From Sporolactobacillus sp. Y61 (lineage in GTDB: Bacteria; Bacillota; Bacilli; Bacillales; Sporolactobacillaceae), in contig NZ_CP159510.1 in NCBI RefSeq assembly GCF_040529185.1, positions 1,550,001-1,614,000 of the forward strand: DNA of 64,000 bases, in the 5' to 3' direction. The translations under genes were made by a program, and so were the position numbers. Position 1 is the first letter of the stretch; the number at the start of each line of letters is the position of its first letter. Below the pieces are notes generated by a model that had not been told where the DNA came from, did not search any database, and saw only the letters and a program-made list of their open reading frames with translations. Of this stretch, positions 17,806 to 26,519 are shown one piece after another.

Positions 17806-18666
17806 TTATTTTTTCAACAGCGAGTAAATCGCGGCGAAGTCGTACTCCCCTTTACCCTGCTGTTTAATCAACCCGTACAAAGCTTTCACAAAATTGGAGA
17901 GTGGCAGGGCAAAGTTGTGGGCGTAGGCTTCCTCAGAAGCCAGCTCCATATCTTTATAGATGCTGCTGACCTTGAAATCCGCCTGATCAAAATCTTCCTT
18001 GAGAAACTTCGGCTCTTTGAACTGAAGGACAGGGGCGCAGGTCGGACCGGCAAACAGCGACTCAATGAGGCCTTTTTTATCCAGCCCCAGACTTTCCCCG
18101 AAGGCAACAGCTTCCGAGAAGGCGGCGATGGCCTGCCCGAGCATCAGGTTATTGACCAGTTTCATTGCGGTTCCGCTTCCGCTTTTCCCTTTATACTGTA
18201 CGGCTTTACCCATGATATCCAGGAGCGGGCGTACCTTTTCCAGCTCTTTTTCTTCACCGCCGACAAAGAAGACCAGTTCGCCCTTCTCAGCCGGTCCGGT
18301 CGAACCGGCAACCGGTGCATCAAGAAAATGAACGCCCTTTTCGGCAGCGGCCTGCGCAAGTTTTACCGAAGTCGCCGGGTTGATCGTACTGCTGTCGACC
18401 CAGATGCTGCCCGGCTTCAGTCCGTTCAGCAATCCGTCATTACCGAAGGCGACCGCCTCAACGGCCTGCGGATTGGCCAGCATCGAGAAGACGACATCCG
18501 CCTGAGCCCCGACTTCACGCGGAGTGTCCGCCCATTTTGCTCCGTGAGCAACCAGGGTGTCGGCTTTCGCCTTTGTCCGGTTGTACACAACGAGCGCTTT
18601 ACCTGCATTCTGGAGACGGGCGGCCATCCGACTGCCCATGATACCGATTCCGATAAATCCTATCAT
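17806..18666 (-). CDS. Beta-hydroxyacid dehydrogenase (3-hydroxyisobutyrate / tartronate-semialdehyde reductase family)
   Basis: A 286-residue NAD(P)-dependent oxidoreductase. The N-terminal Rossmann motif is GFIGIGIMGSRMAARL; NRTKAK after the second strand suggests NADP. The substrate motif DAPVAGSTGPAEKGEL and the catalytic lysine in GSGTAMKLVNN are intact. Family members reduce tartronate semialdehyde, succinic semialdehyde or oxidise hydroxyisobutyrate. It is a single leftward gene. A role in glyoxylate salvage downstream of purine breakdown is possible, but the two loci are 10 kb apart. Confidence 0.88.
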   Translation of the reverse strand: MIGFIGIGIMGSRMAARLQNAGKALVVYNRTKAKADTLVAHGAKWADTPREVGAQADVVFSMLANPQAVEAVAFGNDGLLNGLKPGSIWVDSSTINPATSVKLAQAAAEKGVHFLDAPVAGSTGPAEKGELVFFVGGEEKELEKVRPLLDIMGKAVQYKGKSGSGTAMKLVNNLMLGQAIAAFSEAVAFGESLGLDKKGLIESLFAGPTCAPVLQFKEPKFLKEDFDQADFKVSSIYKDMELASEEAYAHNFALPLSNFVKALYGLIKQQGKGEYDFAAIYSLLKK

Positions 18667-18824
18667 TTATGCTCTCTCCTTTTCAAGAATCATCCATCCA
18701 TCGATAGCATAGCACAGAGATTGGCAGCACTGAAAAGAAATGCCTTATAACCCTATAAACATCGAACGGGCGAGCATGTTATAATAATTTTTGTACTTGA
18801 ATTGACATTATCGGAGGTTATCTT

Positions 18825-19736
18825 GTGATCAATCTGATTGCAACAGCGGAGTCAGTCGGTCAGGCGGAAGCGCTGCTTGATGCCGGTGTGGATACGCTCT
18901 ATGTCGGCGGGCATCCGTTCGGTCTGCGGCTGCCCCGTCCGCTGGGCATCGAAGAAATTAAGGAGATCATTCATCTTGCCCACGGACGCGGGAAAAAAGT
19001 GACGGTGGCCTGCAATGCGCTGATGCATAACAAAGAGATCGAGCAGCTCGGCGCGTATCTGTCCAGGCTGGCCGAACTGCAGGCGGATGCTATAACCGTG
19101 GGCGATCCCGGCGCGATTCTGACGCTTGAGGAACTTAAACTGCCGCTGCCCTATATCTATGACGGAGAAACGCTGGTGACTTCGGCCGAACAGATTGCCT
19201 TCTGGCTGAAACACCATGCTGTCGGCGCGGTGGCCGCCCGTGAACTGACCCTTATCGAACTAAAAGAGATGCAGAGCAGGCTGGAGAAGCCGATCGAAGT
19301 TCTGGTCTATGGACCGACCTGCATCCATCAGTCCGGCCGCCCCCTGCTCTCCAATTACTATCGCTATGAAGGAATGAGCGAGCGGTCGGATAAAGACCGC
19401 GGCCTGTTCCTTCGTGATCCGAAAAATCCTGAAAGTCAGTATCCGATATTTGAAGACGAAGACGGAACGCATATTTTTTCAACGGAGGATTTGTCGCTTA
19501 TGGCTCAGCTGCAGGATCTGAAAGAGAACCGGCTGATCTGGTGGAAGCTGGATGGCGTGCTGCTCCGCGGCGAGCCGTTTGTGCGGATCGCTGCTCTTTT
19601 TGCTGAGGCAAAGCAGGCCGTTGAATCGGGGACCTTTGAACCCGCCGGCTACTGCAACCGTCTTAAAGATCTGCAGCCGGCAAACCGGCCGCTCGGAACG
19701 GGTTTTTACTTGAAAGATCCGAAAGAGATTCACTGA
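18825..19736 (+). CDS. trhP1: Peptidase U32-family tRNA hydroxylation protein TrhP1 (YrrN-like)
   Basis: A 303-residue U32-family protein. In B. subtilis YrrN and YrrO are required to make 5-hydroxyuridine at tRNA position 34, the precursor of methoxyuridine. The GTG start follows GGAGG at 8-bp spacing. VLVYGPTCIHQSGRPLLSN is the U32 signature region, but with proline replacing the second cysteine found in TrhP2. It is followed 34 bp later by the second subunit. Older annotations call these collagenase-like proteases; tRNA modification is better supported for this pair. Confidence 0.88.
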   Translation: MINLIATAESVGQAEALLDAGVDTLYVGGHPFGLRLPRPLGIEEIKEIIHLAHGRGKKVTVACNALMHNKEIEQLGAYLSRLAELQADAITVGDPGAILTLEELKLPLPYIYDGETLVTSAEQIAFWLKHHAVGAVAARELTLIELKEMQSRLEKPIEVLVYGPTCIHQSGRPLLSNYYRYEGMSERSDKDRGLFLRDPKNPESQYPIFEDEDGTHIFSTEDLSLMAQLQDLKENRLIWWKLDGVLLRGEPFVRIAALFAEAKQAVESGTFEPAGYCNRLKDLQPANRPLGTGFYLKDPKEIH

Positions 19737-19770
19737 GTTTAACAGTAAACTGATGAAACGAAGGGAAGAC

Positions 19771-20997
19771 ATGATGCGAACAAGGGTCAAAAAGCCGGAA
19801 GTACTGGCGCCGGCCGGCAATCTGGAAAAACTGAAAATGGCCATCCGATACGGTGCTGATGCCGTGTATATCGGCGGACAGGCTTACGGCCTGCGCTCCC
19901 GGGCGGGCAATTTTTCTTATGATGACATGAAGGAAGGCGTCGCATTCGCTCATCACCGCGCAGCGAAAGTCTATGTCGCTGCCAATATAGTGACGCATGA
20001 AGGGGATGCCGCGGGTGCGGATGATTTTTTTAAAACCCTTCAGGTCATCGGTGTGGACGCTGTGATTATTTCCGATCCGGCGATGATCATGATCTGTGCG
20101 GCGGCGGCTCCCGGTCTGCCGATCCACCTTTCGACTCAGGCCTCGGCGACGAACTATAAAGCGCTGGAATTCTGGAAAAAAATCGGCCTTGAGCGGGTGG
20201 TTCTTGCGCGGGAAGTCGGAATTGAGGAGATTCGCGAGATGCGCCGCCATACGGATATCGAGATCGAAGCTTTTATTCACGGAGCCATGTGTATCGCTTA
20301 TTCCGGCCGGTGTACCCTGTCGAATCATATGGTGAACCGTGACGCCAACCGTGGCGGCTGTGCCCAGTCCTGCCGCTGGAAGTATGATCTGTTCGACATG
20401 GAGGGCGGCAAAGCGAAAAGTCTGATTCCTGAAGGCGGGGAGGCGTTCTCAATGAGTGCCGTTGACCTGTCGATGCTGCGGCATCTGCCTGACATGATTG
20501 ACGCCGGGGTGAACAGCCTGAAGATTGAAGGACGGATGAAATCGATTCATTATGTCTCAACGGTCTCTAATGTTTACCGGAAAGCCGTTGACACGTACTG
20601 TGCGGATCCGGAACATTACACCTTTGATCCGGCCTGGGAAGATGAAATATGGAAAGTCGCTCAGCGCGATCTGTCGACCGGTTTTTACTACGGCGTACCG
20701 ACAGAGAAGGAGCAGCTGTTCGGCAAACCACGTAAGATTCCGAAATACACCTTTGCCGCACAGGTGATGAGCTACGATCCGGAAACGAAGATGGCGACCC
20801 TGCAGCAGCGTAACAACTTTGGTACAGGTGAGGAAGTGGAGTTTTACGGACCTGGTTTTGTTCATTTCAAACAGACCGTTCACGATCTTTTTGATGAAAA
20901 CGGCGAGCCTATTGACCGCGCACCGAATCCGATGATGACCTGCAGGATGACGGTGGATCAGCCGGTCGAACCGCATTTTCTGATGCGGAAGAAGTAA
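19771..20997 (+). CDS. trhP2: Peptidase U32-family tRNA hydroxylation protein TrhP2 (YrrO-like)
   Basis: A 408-residue partner of TrhP1. The N-terminus PEVLAPAGNLEKLKMAIRYG begins the barrel. The complete U32 signature IEAFIHGAMCIAYSGRCTLSN is followed by NRGGCAQSCRWKY, giving the cysteine set thought to hold an Fe-S cluster; SMSAVDLSMLRHLPDMI follows. I start at ATG 19771, eight bases after AAGGG, rather than the unsupported ATG 18 bp upstream. A strong terminator follows the stop codon. Prephenate is the reported hydroxyl-pathway donor for E. coli TrhP; this is family knowledge. Confidence 0.92.
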   Translation: MMRTRVKKPEVLAPAGNLEKLKMAIRYGADAVYIGGQAYGLRSRAGNFSYDDMKEGVAFAHHRAAKVYVAANIVTHEGDAAGADDFFKTLQVIGVDAVIISDPAMIMICAAAAPGLPIHLSTQASATNYKALEFWKKIGLERVVLAREVGIEEIREMRRHTDIEIEAFIHGAMCIAYSGRCTLSNHMVNRDANRGGCAQSCRWKYDLFDMEGGKAKSLIPEGGEAFSMSAVDLSMLRHLPDMIDAGVNSLKIEGRMKSIHYVSTVSNVYRKAVDTYCADPEHYTFDPAWEDEIWKVAQRDLSTGFYYGVPTEKEQLFGKPRKIPKYTFAAQVMSYDPETKMATLQQRNNFGTGEEVEFYGPGFVHFKQTVHDLFDENGEPIDRAPNPMMTCRMTVDQPVEPHFLMRKK

Positions 20998-21013
20998 ATA
21001 CAGTCTGATTGAG

Positions 21014-21042
21014 GCCGTTCCCTGTTCAGGAGCGGCTTTTTT
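21014..21042 (+). terminator. Terminator of trhP1-trhP2
   Basis: GCCGTTCC, loop of seven, GGAGCGGC, then six T; starts 17 bp after the trhP2 stop. Confidence 0.9.
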
Positions 21043-21307
21043 AACTTCAGGCCGTGGGTCACACATGGCCTGTTGCTTTGAACGCGTCACACCCTCAGGG
21101 TCATGAGGGGAAACGTACAGGCCCGAGGTCCCGTAAAAGTCCGACGGGTTCAACGGGGGATGCGGGCAGGCTGAAAACGAGGGCGTCTTATTGCAACATG
21201 TTTCCGGAGTTGTTCAAAAAAGCGGAGGGATCAGGCTGAAAACGCGTCCTGGCGCAGCGCCTGCACGGGCACGTCCGGTGCAGCCAAAACCCCCCACTGA
21301 TTTTATG

Positions 21308-21420
21308 AGCCTGAGCGGAAGGTGCGGGACTCCCGCAGGCCAGAGGCCAGGTGAGACCCCAGGGGCGGGGAGATCGGGTGAGCCGGTCACGGATCACGCG
21401 AGTATCCGGTGCGAAAAAAA
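21308..21420. repeat. Probable Bacillaceae-type dispersed intergenic repeat (degenerate)
   Basis: The stretch GAGCCTGAGCGGAAGGTGCG, then GACTCCCGCAGG and AGGTGAGACCCCAGG, is strongly reminiscent of a G+C-rich element found many times between genes in Bacillaceae (the form with GAAGGCGCGAGACTCCTGCGG and GTGAGACCCC). It is G+C richer than its surroundings and has no start signal. The resemblance is from memory; only one copy is certain in this window. The whole 21050-21490 gap contains no gene that I can support. Confidence 0.45.
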
Positions 21421-21493
21421 TAAGGTGACCGGAATCCTGCCTGAAAACGGGCAAAACAGGGGGGCCTGTCTCCACAAATGGACAGGGGAGGCC

Positions 21494-21553
21494 TTGAATT
21501 TTCCGAAAAAATAAATTATTATGGTATTAGCAGCACCACTTTCTGAGTGCTAA
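21494..21553 (+). promoter_or_regulatory. Sigma-A promoter with CIRCE-like HrcA operator
   Basis: TTGAAT (21494-21499), 17 bp, TATTAT (21517-21522). Starting at 21527 is TTAGCAGCA, nine bases, GAGTGCTAA (21545-21553). The CIRCE consensus is TTAGCACTC-N9-GAGTGCTAA. The right half is perfect, the left half matches six of nine, and the spacing is exact. The site covers the expected transcription start, the usual place for HrcA repression. The next gene is a glycosyltransferase. Confidence 0.7.
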
Positions 21554-21612
21554 CGAAACCCTGAATAACCTTAATGCAAGTGTTTTGTTTAATTGAAAGG
21601 ATGCGATTCATT

Positions 21613-22812
21613 ATGAGTTATCAGGTTGCCTACATTAGTACTTATCTACCGCAAAAATGCGGCATTGCGACGTATACGTACCATCTCAGACAAAACGTCC
21701 AGAAGGCAAGACGCGACTCGCTGGATGATCCCGTCGTCGTGATAAAGGATAAACATATACACTATCCTGAAGATCACTTTTTTAATATAGCGATTAAAAG
21801 AGATTGCCGGGAGGATTACATCAAAGCGGCTGAAGCTTTGAATAAAAGTTCTGTATCAGTCGTCTCCCTGCAGCATGAATTTGGCATTTTCGGGGGAGAA
21901 GGCGGGAAATATATTCTCGAACTCGTTCGCAGACTGAAAAAGCCGCTCGTTACCACGTTCCATACCGTCTTCAGGACGCCGGTGCCTCCGTACACCCCCA
22001 TCCAGCGCGAGATTGCGGACAGAAGTGACCGGATTATTGTGATGAACCACAAGGCCGTCGGTTATCTGACCCGTATGTTTCATCTGCCGGCTTCAAAGAT
22101 TTCGTTTATTCCGCATGGCACACCGCAGCCTGATCTGAAGGGGCGGGAAGGCTTCCGGGAAGCGCTCGGCTGGACAAACCGCAAAGTCATCATGACCTTC
22201 GGCTTCATCAGCCGGAACAAGGGGATCGAAGCCGTGCTCCGTGCCCTGCCTGACGTCGTAAAGCGGGTTCCGGACGTCCTGTATGTCATCGCCGGACAGA
22301 CCCACCCCAATGTCAAACGGCAGGAAGGGGAGTCCTACCGGAATTTTCTTAAAAAGATCATTCGCGAAAACAGGCTTGAAAAACATGTCCTGATGATCGA
22401 CGAGTTTATGACGGAGCAGGACCTGGTTCACTATATTACGGCATGTGATCTGTATATTACCCCTTATCCGGGCATGGAGCAGATCACGAGCGGGACGCTG
22501 GCCTATGCGGTCGGACTCGGTCGGCCGGTACTGACAACGCCCTATCGTTATGCCCAGGATCTGCTGAAAGGAAATGAAGCCCTCTTCGTTCCATTCAACG
22601 ATCAGGCAGGCTGGTCGGAAAAAATCAGTGTCCTGCTTTCAAAACCGGCACTTCTGAAAAAATACCAGAATAGCATCGCCCACATCGGTCAGATTATGAG
22701 CTGGCCTCAGGTGGGCAAAAGATACAGTCAGCTATTCGCCGAATCGGCATCCCGTGCACATGCAGAGTCTGTGATGACGGAGGCGGATAATCTTGCCGGA
22801 GAAACCAGCTGA
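21613..22812 (+). CDS. Glycosyltransferase family 4
   Basis: A 399-residue GT-B retaining glycosyltransferase. VAYISTYLPQKCGIATYTYHL opens the N-terminal domain, LQHEFGIFGGEGG and FHTVFRTPVPPY are acceptor-side segments, MTFGFISRNKGIEAVLRALP starts the nucleotide-sugar domain, and YITPYPGMEQITSGTLAYAV contains the E-x-T-S-G-T donor-binding stretch. I start at ATG 21613, downstream of GAAAGG, where the family sequence begins. The gene overlaps the following glycosidase-like gene by 20 bp. It sits behind a promoter with a CIRCE-like operator. Donor and acceptor are unknown; relatives are often mannosyl-type enzymes. Confidence 0.88.
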   Translation: MSYQVAYISTYLPQKCGIATYTYHLRQNVQKARRDSLDDPVVVIKDKHIHYPEDHFFNIAIKRDCREDYIKAAEALNKSSVSVVSLQHEFGIFGGEGGKYILELVRRLKKPLVTTFHTVFRTPVPPYTPIQREIADRSDRIIVMNHKAVGYLTRMFHLPASKISFIPHGTPQPDLKGREGFREALGWTNRKVIMTFGFISRNKGIEAVLRALPDVVKRVPDVLYVIAGQTHPNVKRQEGESYRNFLKKIIRENRLEKHVLMIDEFMTEQDLVHYITACDLYITPYPGMEQITSGTLAYAVGLGRPVLTTPYRYAQDLLKGNEALFVPFNDQAGWSEKISVLLSKPALLKKYQNSIAHIGQIMSWPQVGKRYSQLFAESASRAHAESVMTEADNLAGETS

Positions 22813-23926
22813 CTTCACTCATCTGGAAAACATGACGGACGACACAGGCCTTCTTGAGCACGCCATCGGCAGCCTCCCCCGCCGCGGCGAGGGGTACACA
22901 ACAGATGACAATGCCCGCGCGCTTTGGGTCGCAGCCGGCTGGTATCACCAGCTGGCTCAGTCCGCTCATCCGGACAGAGCTCAGATGAAGCGCCTCCTGC
23001 GTCTGGCAGACACCTATCTCGCTTTTCTCGTCTGGGCGCAGGAGCCGGACGGCCATTTTTACAACAATTTTGCCTATGACCGGAGAAAGGAAGCGGAACA
23101 GCCGTCCGACGACTGTCTCGGACGGACGCTCTTTTCATGTGCCGAGGCCTGCCGCCTTCTCCCGGATAAAGACCGTCGCTATGTGCTCGCCGAACTGCTG
23201 CAGAATGGATTCTGTACTGCCGACCGTCTCGTGCATCTGCGCGGGATCGCCTATGCGCTGGCGGCGGCCTGCTCACTGATGAAGATGGCTGAAACCGTTC
23301 CGACTGAGCCAGGATTTGCGACGTTTATTTATAAAATGATGCCGGAGCTGATTGATCAGTTTGAATCGAAACTGAAGGCCCATTATCGGGATCATGCCGA
23401 TCAGGACTGGCACTGGTTTGCCCCTTCAATCACCTACAGCAACGGCATTCTGCCCTGGGCTCTTCTGAAAGCCCGCCTGATTACCGGAAAAAGCGATACA
23501 CTGCGTATCGCAGGCGAAGCACTGGACTTCTTGATTGAGAAGATGACCGCGCCGGAAGGCCATCTTCGTCCGGTCGGAAACAAAGGCTGGTGCACGCGGA
23601 AAAGCTGCGCCATGTGGGACCAGCAGCCGGTGGATATCATGGCGCTCGCTCTGGCGGCGGAAGAGGCGGCGGGTGCAGCCGCCCATCCCGCACGCTATCT
23701 GGATGTGATTGAAAAAGCTCATGCCTGGTTCCTCGGGAAAAATGACGGGCAGCGCCCCATGGCCAATCTGAAAACAGGTGCCGGCTATGACGGCCTGCTT
23801 CCGGACGGCGTCAACCGAAACCAGGGGGCAGAATCCACAATTGCTTTCCTGATCACGGAACTGGTTTATATAAGAAATCTGCCCGATGTAAAAGAAAATA
23901 AAGAGGTCGCCGGACAAACTGTCTGA
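22793..23926 (+). CDS. Six-hairpin glycosidase-like protein partnered with a GT4
   Basis: A 377-residue soluble (alpha/alpha)6-type protein. HLENMTDDTGLLEHAIGSLP and GEGYTTDDNARALWVA carry the acidic TDD motifs; WHWFAPSITYSNGILPWALL and GWCTRKSCAMWDQQPVDIMA follow. In other bacteria this domain is often fused to the C-terminus of a GT4 or encoded near GH130 mannoside phosphorylases, from family memory. Here it is a separate gene whose TTG start, behind GGAGGC, lies inside the GT4 gene. The pair probably makes or trims one glycan. The catalytic activity is not established. A terminator follows. Confidence 0.75.
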   Translation: MPEKPADFTHLENMTDDTGLLEHAIGSLPRRGEGYTTDDNARALWVAAGWYHQLAQSAHPDRAQMKRLLRLADTYLAFLVWAQEPDGHFYNNFAYDRRKEAEQPSDDCLGRTLFSCAEACRLLPDKDRRYVLAELLQNGFCTADRLVHLRGIAYALAAACSLMKMAETVPTEPGFATFIYKMMPELIDQFESKLKAHYRDHADQDWHWFAPSITYSNGILPWALLKARLITGKSDTLRIAGEALDFLIEKMTAPEGHLRPVGNKGWCTRKSCAMWDQQPVDIMALALAAEEAAGAAAHPARYLDVIEKAHAWFLGKNDGQRPMANLKTGAGYDGLLPDGVNRNQGAESTIAFLITELVYIRNLPDVKENKEVAGQTV

Positions 23927-23934
23927 CCAGTTAT

Positions 23935-23959
23935 AAAAAGCCGGGTGATCCGGCTTTTT
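23935..23959 (+). terminator. Terminator of the glycosyltransferase operon
   Basis: AAAAAGCCGG, loop, CCGGCTTTTT, starting 9 bp after the stop codon. Confidence 0.9.
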
Positions 23960-24004
23960 CTGCGTACAGAGGAGCGGCCTTTATGATATGAGGAGGGGTT
24001 ATGC

Positions 24005-24904
24005 ATGGAATATGTGAAAGTGACAGAGGATCTTCGTTTTTCAAGGGTTATTGCAGGCACAATGCGGGCCAGTCGGGAAGGCCTGTCCGGGAAAAAGATG
24101 GCCGATTTTGTAGACCGCTGTCTGGACGCCGGAGTGACGACATTCGATCACGCCGATATTTACGGATATTATGAGAGCAGCCGTCTGTTCGGTGAAGCGG
24201 TACTTCAGGATCATCCGGCACTTCGAGACAAAATGCAGATTGTGACCAAGTTCAATATTATTTTGCCGCGTAAAGAAAATGGATACGCTCATTATTACGA
24301 TTCATCAGTTAAGCACTTAAATGAGTCGCTGGATAAATCTCTTGAAGTCCTGCATACCGATTATGTCGATGTCTTGCTGATACATCGCCTTGATCCGCTG
24401 CTGAACCCGAAAGAACTGGCAGAGGGACTCAACAGGCTGATCAAACAGGGGAAAGTCAGACACATTGGCATCTCAAACGCCAGCTACACCTATTTTGAAA
24501 TGGTCAATAAATATGTCAAAACGCCGCTCGTCACCAACCAGGTTGAAGTTAGTCCGCTCCATACGGATACCCTTTTCAATGGGGTCATGGACAGTGCTCT
24601 GATTCATGAGATCCCGGTCATGGCCTGGTCTCCGCTGGGGGGCGGACGCCTGTTCCACCCGAAAACCGGTCAGGAATTCCGTACCCGTGAAATTTTGCAG
24701 CAAATGGCTGAAAAATACGGAGTGGACTCGATCGACAAGATCGCCTATGCCTTCATCTATAAACTGCCGGCAACAGTCTGCCCGGTCGTCGGATCGACAA
24801 AGTTTGACCGCGTTCAGTCGGCGATCGATGCCCGGGGGATCGAACTGACGAACAAAGACTGGTTTAAAATACTCGAAGCCTCGCGGGGAAGGGAAGTCCT
24901 CTGA
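24005..24904 (+). CDS. Aldo/keto reductase (YdhF-type)
   Basis: A 299-residue NADPH-dependent oxidoreductase of the aldo/keto reductase superfamily. The catalytic tetrad is visible: Asp in TTFDHADIYGYY with its Tyr, Lys in IVTKFNI, and His in VLLIHRLDPL. HIGISNASYTYFEM, TNQVEVSPLH and CPVVGSTKFDRVQSAI supply the barrel and cofactor-binding segments. The ATG at 24005 follows AGGAGGGG. It is a single gene between two terminators; the substrate is unknown. Confidence 0.92.
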   Translation: MEYVKVTEDLRFSRVIAGTMRASREGLSGKKMADFVDRCLDAGVTTFDHADIYGYYESSRLFGEAVLQDHPALRDKMQIVTKFNIILPRKENGYAHYYDSSVKHLNESLDKSLEVLHTDYVDVLLIHRLDPLLNPKELAEGLNRLIKQGKVRHIGISNASYTYFEMVNKYVKTPLVTNQVEVSPLHTDTLFNGVMDSALIHEIPVMAWSPLGGGRLFHPKTGQEFRTREILQQMAEKYGVDSIDKIAYAFIYKLPATVCPVVGSTKFDRVQSAIDARGIELTNKDWFKILEASRGREVL

Positions 24905-25050
24905 TCGTCGAGAGAGGCTGCCTCTTTTTGAACCGGTCCATTGTGTCATAAAGCCGAATCACAAACAGGAAATCATCAGAAAAAAACCGGTGGCTGAAGC
25001 CCGATTACATGCCGGACGTCAACTACCGGGATACTCACTTTGGAGATCAC

Positions 25051-25090
25051 GATCCGATTCAGGAAACATCGGATCGCTCTTTTTGTTTTT
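25051..25090 (+). terminator. Hairpin terminator between convergent genes
   Basis: GATCCGAT, nine-base loop, ATCGGATC, then GCTC and T-runs. Lies just before the 3' end of the leftward dipeptidase gene and closes the rightward transcript of the aldo/keto reductase. Confidence 0.65.
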
Positions 25091-25094
25091 TGGA

Positions 25095-26519
25095 TTACAG
25101 GTTTTTATCCATACGGAATGTCAGTTTTGACAGGGACATGGCGTCCATCGTCAGTTTCTGGAGCAGGGCGCGCGTCCGGTCTAGTGCCGTTTCCGCACAG
25201 AGGGCAGTCGCTTTGGTCAATAGCTCCGGCACATCTGTCCGTTCAGGCTCTGCCGCTTTCTGATCCGTTTTCTCAATCTGCCCGAGAAAGAAACTGTGCA
25301 GCTGATCCTTGTAATCCATCACTTCTTTATAGAAGGCCTGATAATGTGGTTCGACAATCACAGGAATCGTCTTATAGAGCCAGTAAGCCGAATCCAGTGA
25401 CAGCTTCATCGGTGTCACGGCGTAGTTTTCCGGCACCGACGTGATATTCGTGTAGAAGGGCACATAAGGGGCAAACGTGCCGGCGAGCTGAATCCACTGG
25501 ATACCGGCAAGGGCATCTGATCTCTTCGGGCGGATCTGCAGAATATGCGAATCCTGCGTCCGGTTCAGCGAAATCGCCCGGAACCGTGTCCGGTCCGCTT
25601 CACTCCCGCTGCCAAGCGGATCATACGGCGTCTCCTGATAATGCGAGCTGAGAATATAGCTGATATCCTCAACACCGATTCTCCGGCTCGCCTTGCGGAT
25701 AAATGGCAGCTGGTCGGACATCGGATCCTGTTCCAATTCCGGATTCAGCACCTTCTGGCCATACCAGACGCGCGGTGTATTGTAGTGGCGGTCCTGAACC
25801 GTCCGTGTGCCGAAAATCTGTCTGAAATTAATCCCCTCAGGACCCGCGTTCAGATGATGCCTGTCAATGAAATCAATCAGATCCGGTGCAAGCATAAAGC
25901 GGTCCTTGTCGTCGGGGTCAATCTCCTGTATCGCCATCTGATTGGCAACAACAGCATACGAATCATCCGGAATGCGCTGGGCAGCCCAGAGGTGTCCGGT
26001 CGCAATCTCCATATACCAGACTTCATCTTTATCGGAGAACAGCACCCCGTTCGACTCAGCTGCGCCGTATTTTTCAACGATCTCACCCAGCCGGCGTACA
26101 CCGTCCCGTGCTGAATCAATATACGGCAACACCACCGTCACCATGCAATCCTCGGCAATCCCGTTCTCAACAAGCGGATCATAGCCCAGCACGCGCGGGT
26201 TGGCATAGATACTCTCCGTCGCACTCATACCAACGTTCTTTTCATTAATCCCCGCATCCTCAAAAGTCAGGTATCGCTCTTCCCGGTCCGGAATCGCCGT
26301 GTAACGATACCGCTCCTTTGGCAGGCTGATCGTAAACCGGTTATTCGGCGAGACGCAGGTGTCTTCATGATCCAGAAGCTGATGTGGGTGGACGACCACC
26401 TTCTTCGGAACCAGAACATCGTAACTGTCCCCGTTCCGGGCGATCATCGTTGACCCGTCAAGTGTTGCGCCCTTGCCGACCAGAATCGTCGTACAGGCGC
26501 CGTGTTTTCTGTGAGGCAT
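25095..26519 (-). CDS. pepD: C69-family dipeptidase
   Basis: A 474-residue Ntn-hydrolase of the PepD family, common in lactic acid bacteria, releasing amino acids from dipeptides. The short propeptide ends before C9 in HGACTTILVGKGATLDGSTM, which should become the nucleophile after self-cleavage. ARNGDSYD, NEKNVGMSATESIYANPR and the WYMEIATGHLWAAQRIPDD segment are family features. It is a single leftward gene with no secretion signal, so it is likely cytosolic. Confidence 0.9.
   Translation of the reverse strand: MPHRKHGACTTILVGKGATLDGSTMIARNGDSYDVLVPKKVVVHPHQLLDHEDTCVSPNNRFTISLPKERYRYTAIPDREERYLTFEDAGINEKNVGMSATESIYANPRVLGYDPLVENGIAEDCMVTVVLPYIDSARDGVRRLGEIVEKYGAAESNGVLFSDKDEVWYMEIATGHLWAAQRIPDDSYAVVANQMAIQEIDPDDKDRFMLAPDLIDFIDRHHLNAGPEGINFRQIFGTRTVQDRHYNTPRVWYGQKVLNPELEQDPMSDQLPFIRKASRRIGVEDISYILSSHYQETPYDPLGSGSEADRTRFRAISLNRTQDSHILQIRPKRSDALAGIQWIQLAGTFAPYVPFYTNITSVPENYAVTPMKLSLDSAYWLYKTIPVIVEPHYQAFYKEVMDYKDQLHSFFLGQIEKTDQKAAEPERTDVPELLTKATALCAETALDRTRALLQKLTMDAMSLSKLTFRMDKNL

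Noticed and set aside
17785..18750. 321-codon plus-strand frame opposite the hydroxyacid dehydrogenase
   Set aside because: It is the antisense shadow of a clear family member on the minus strand and has no initiation signals.
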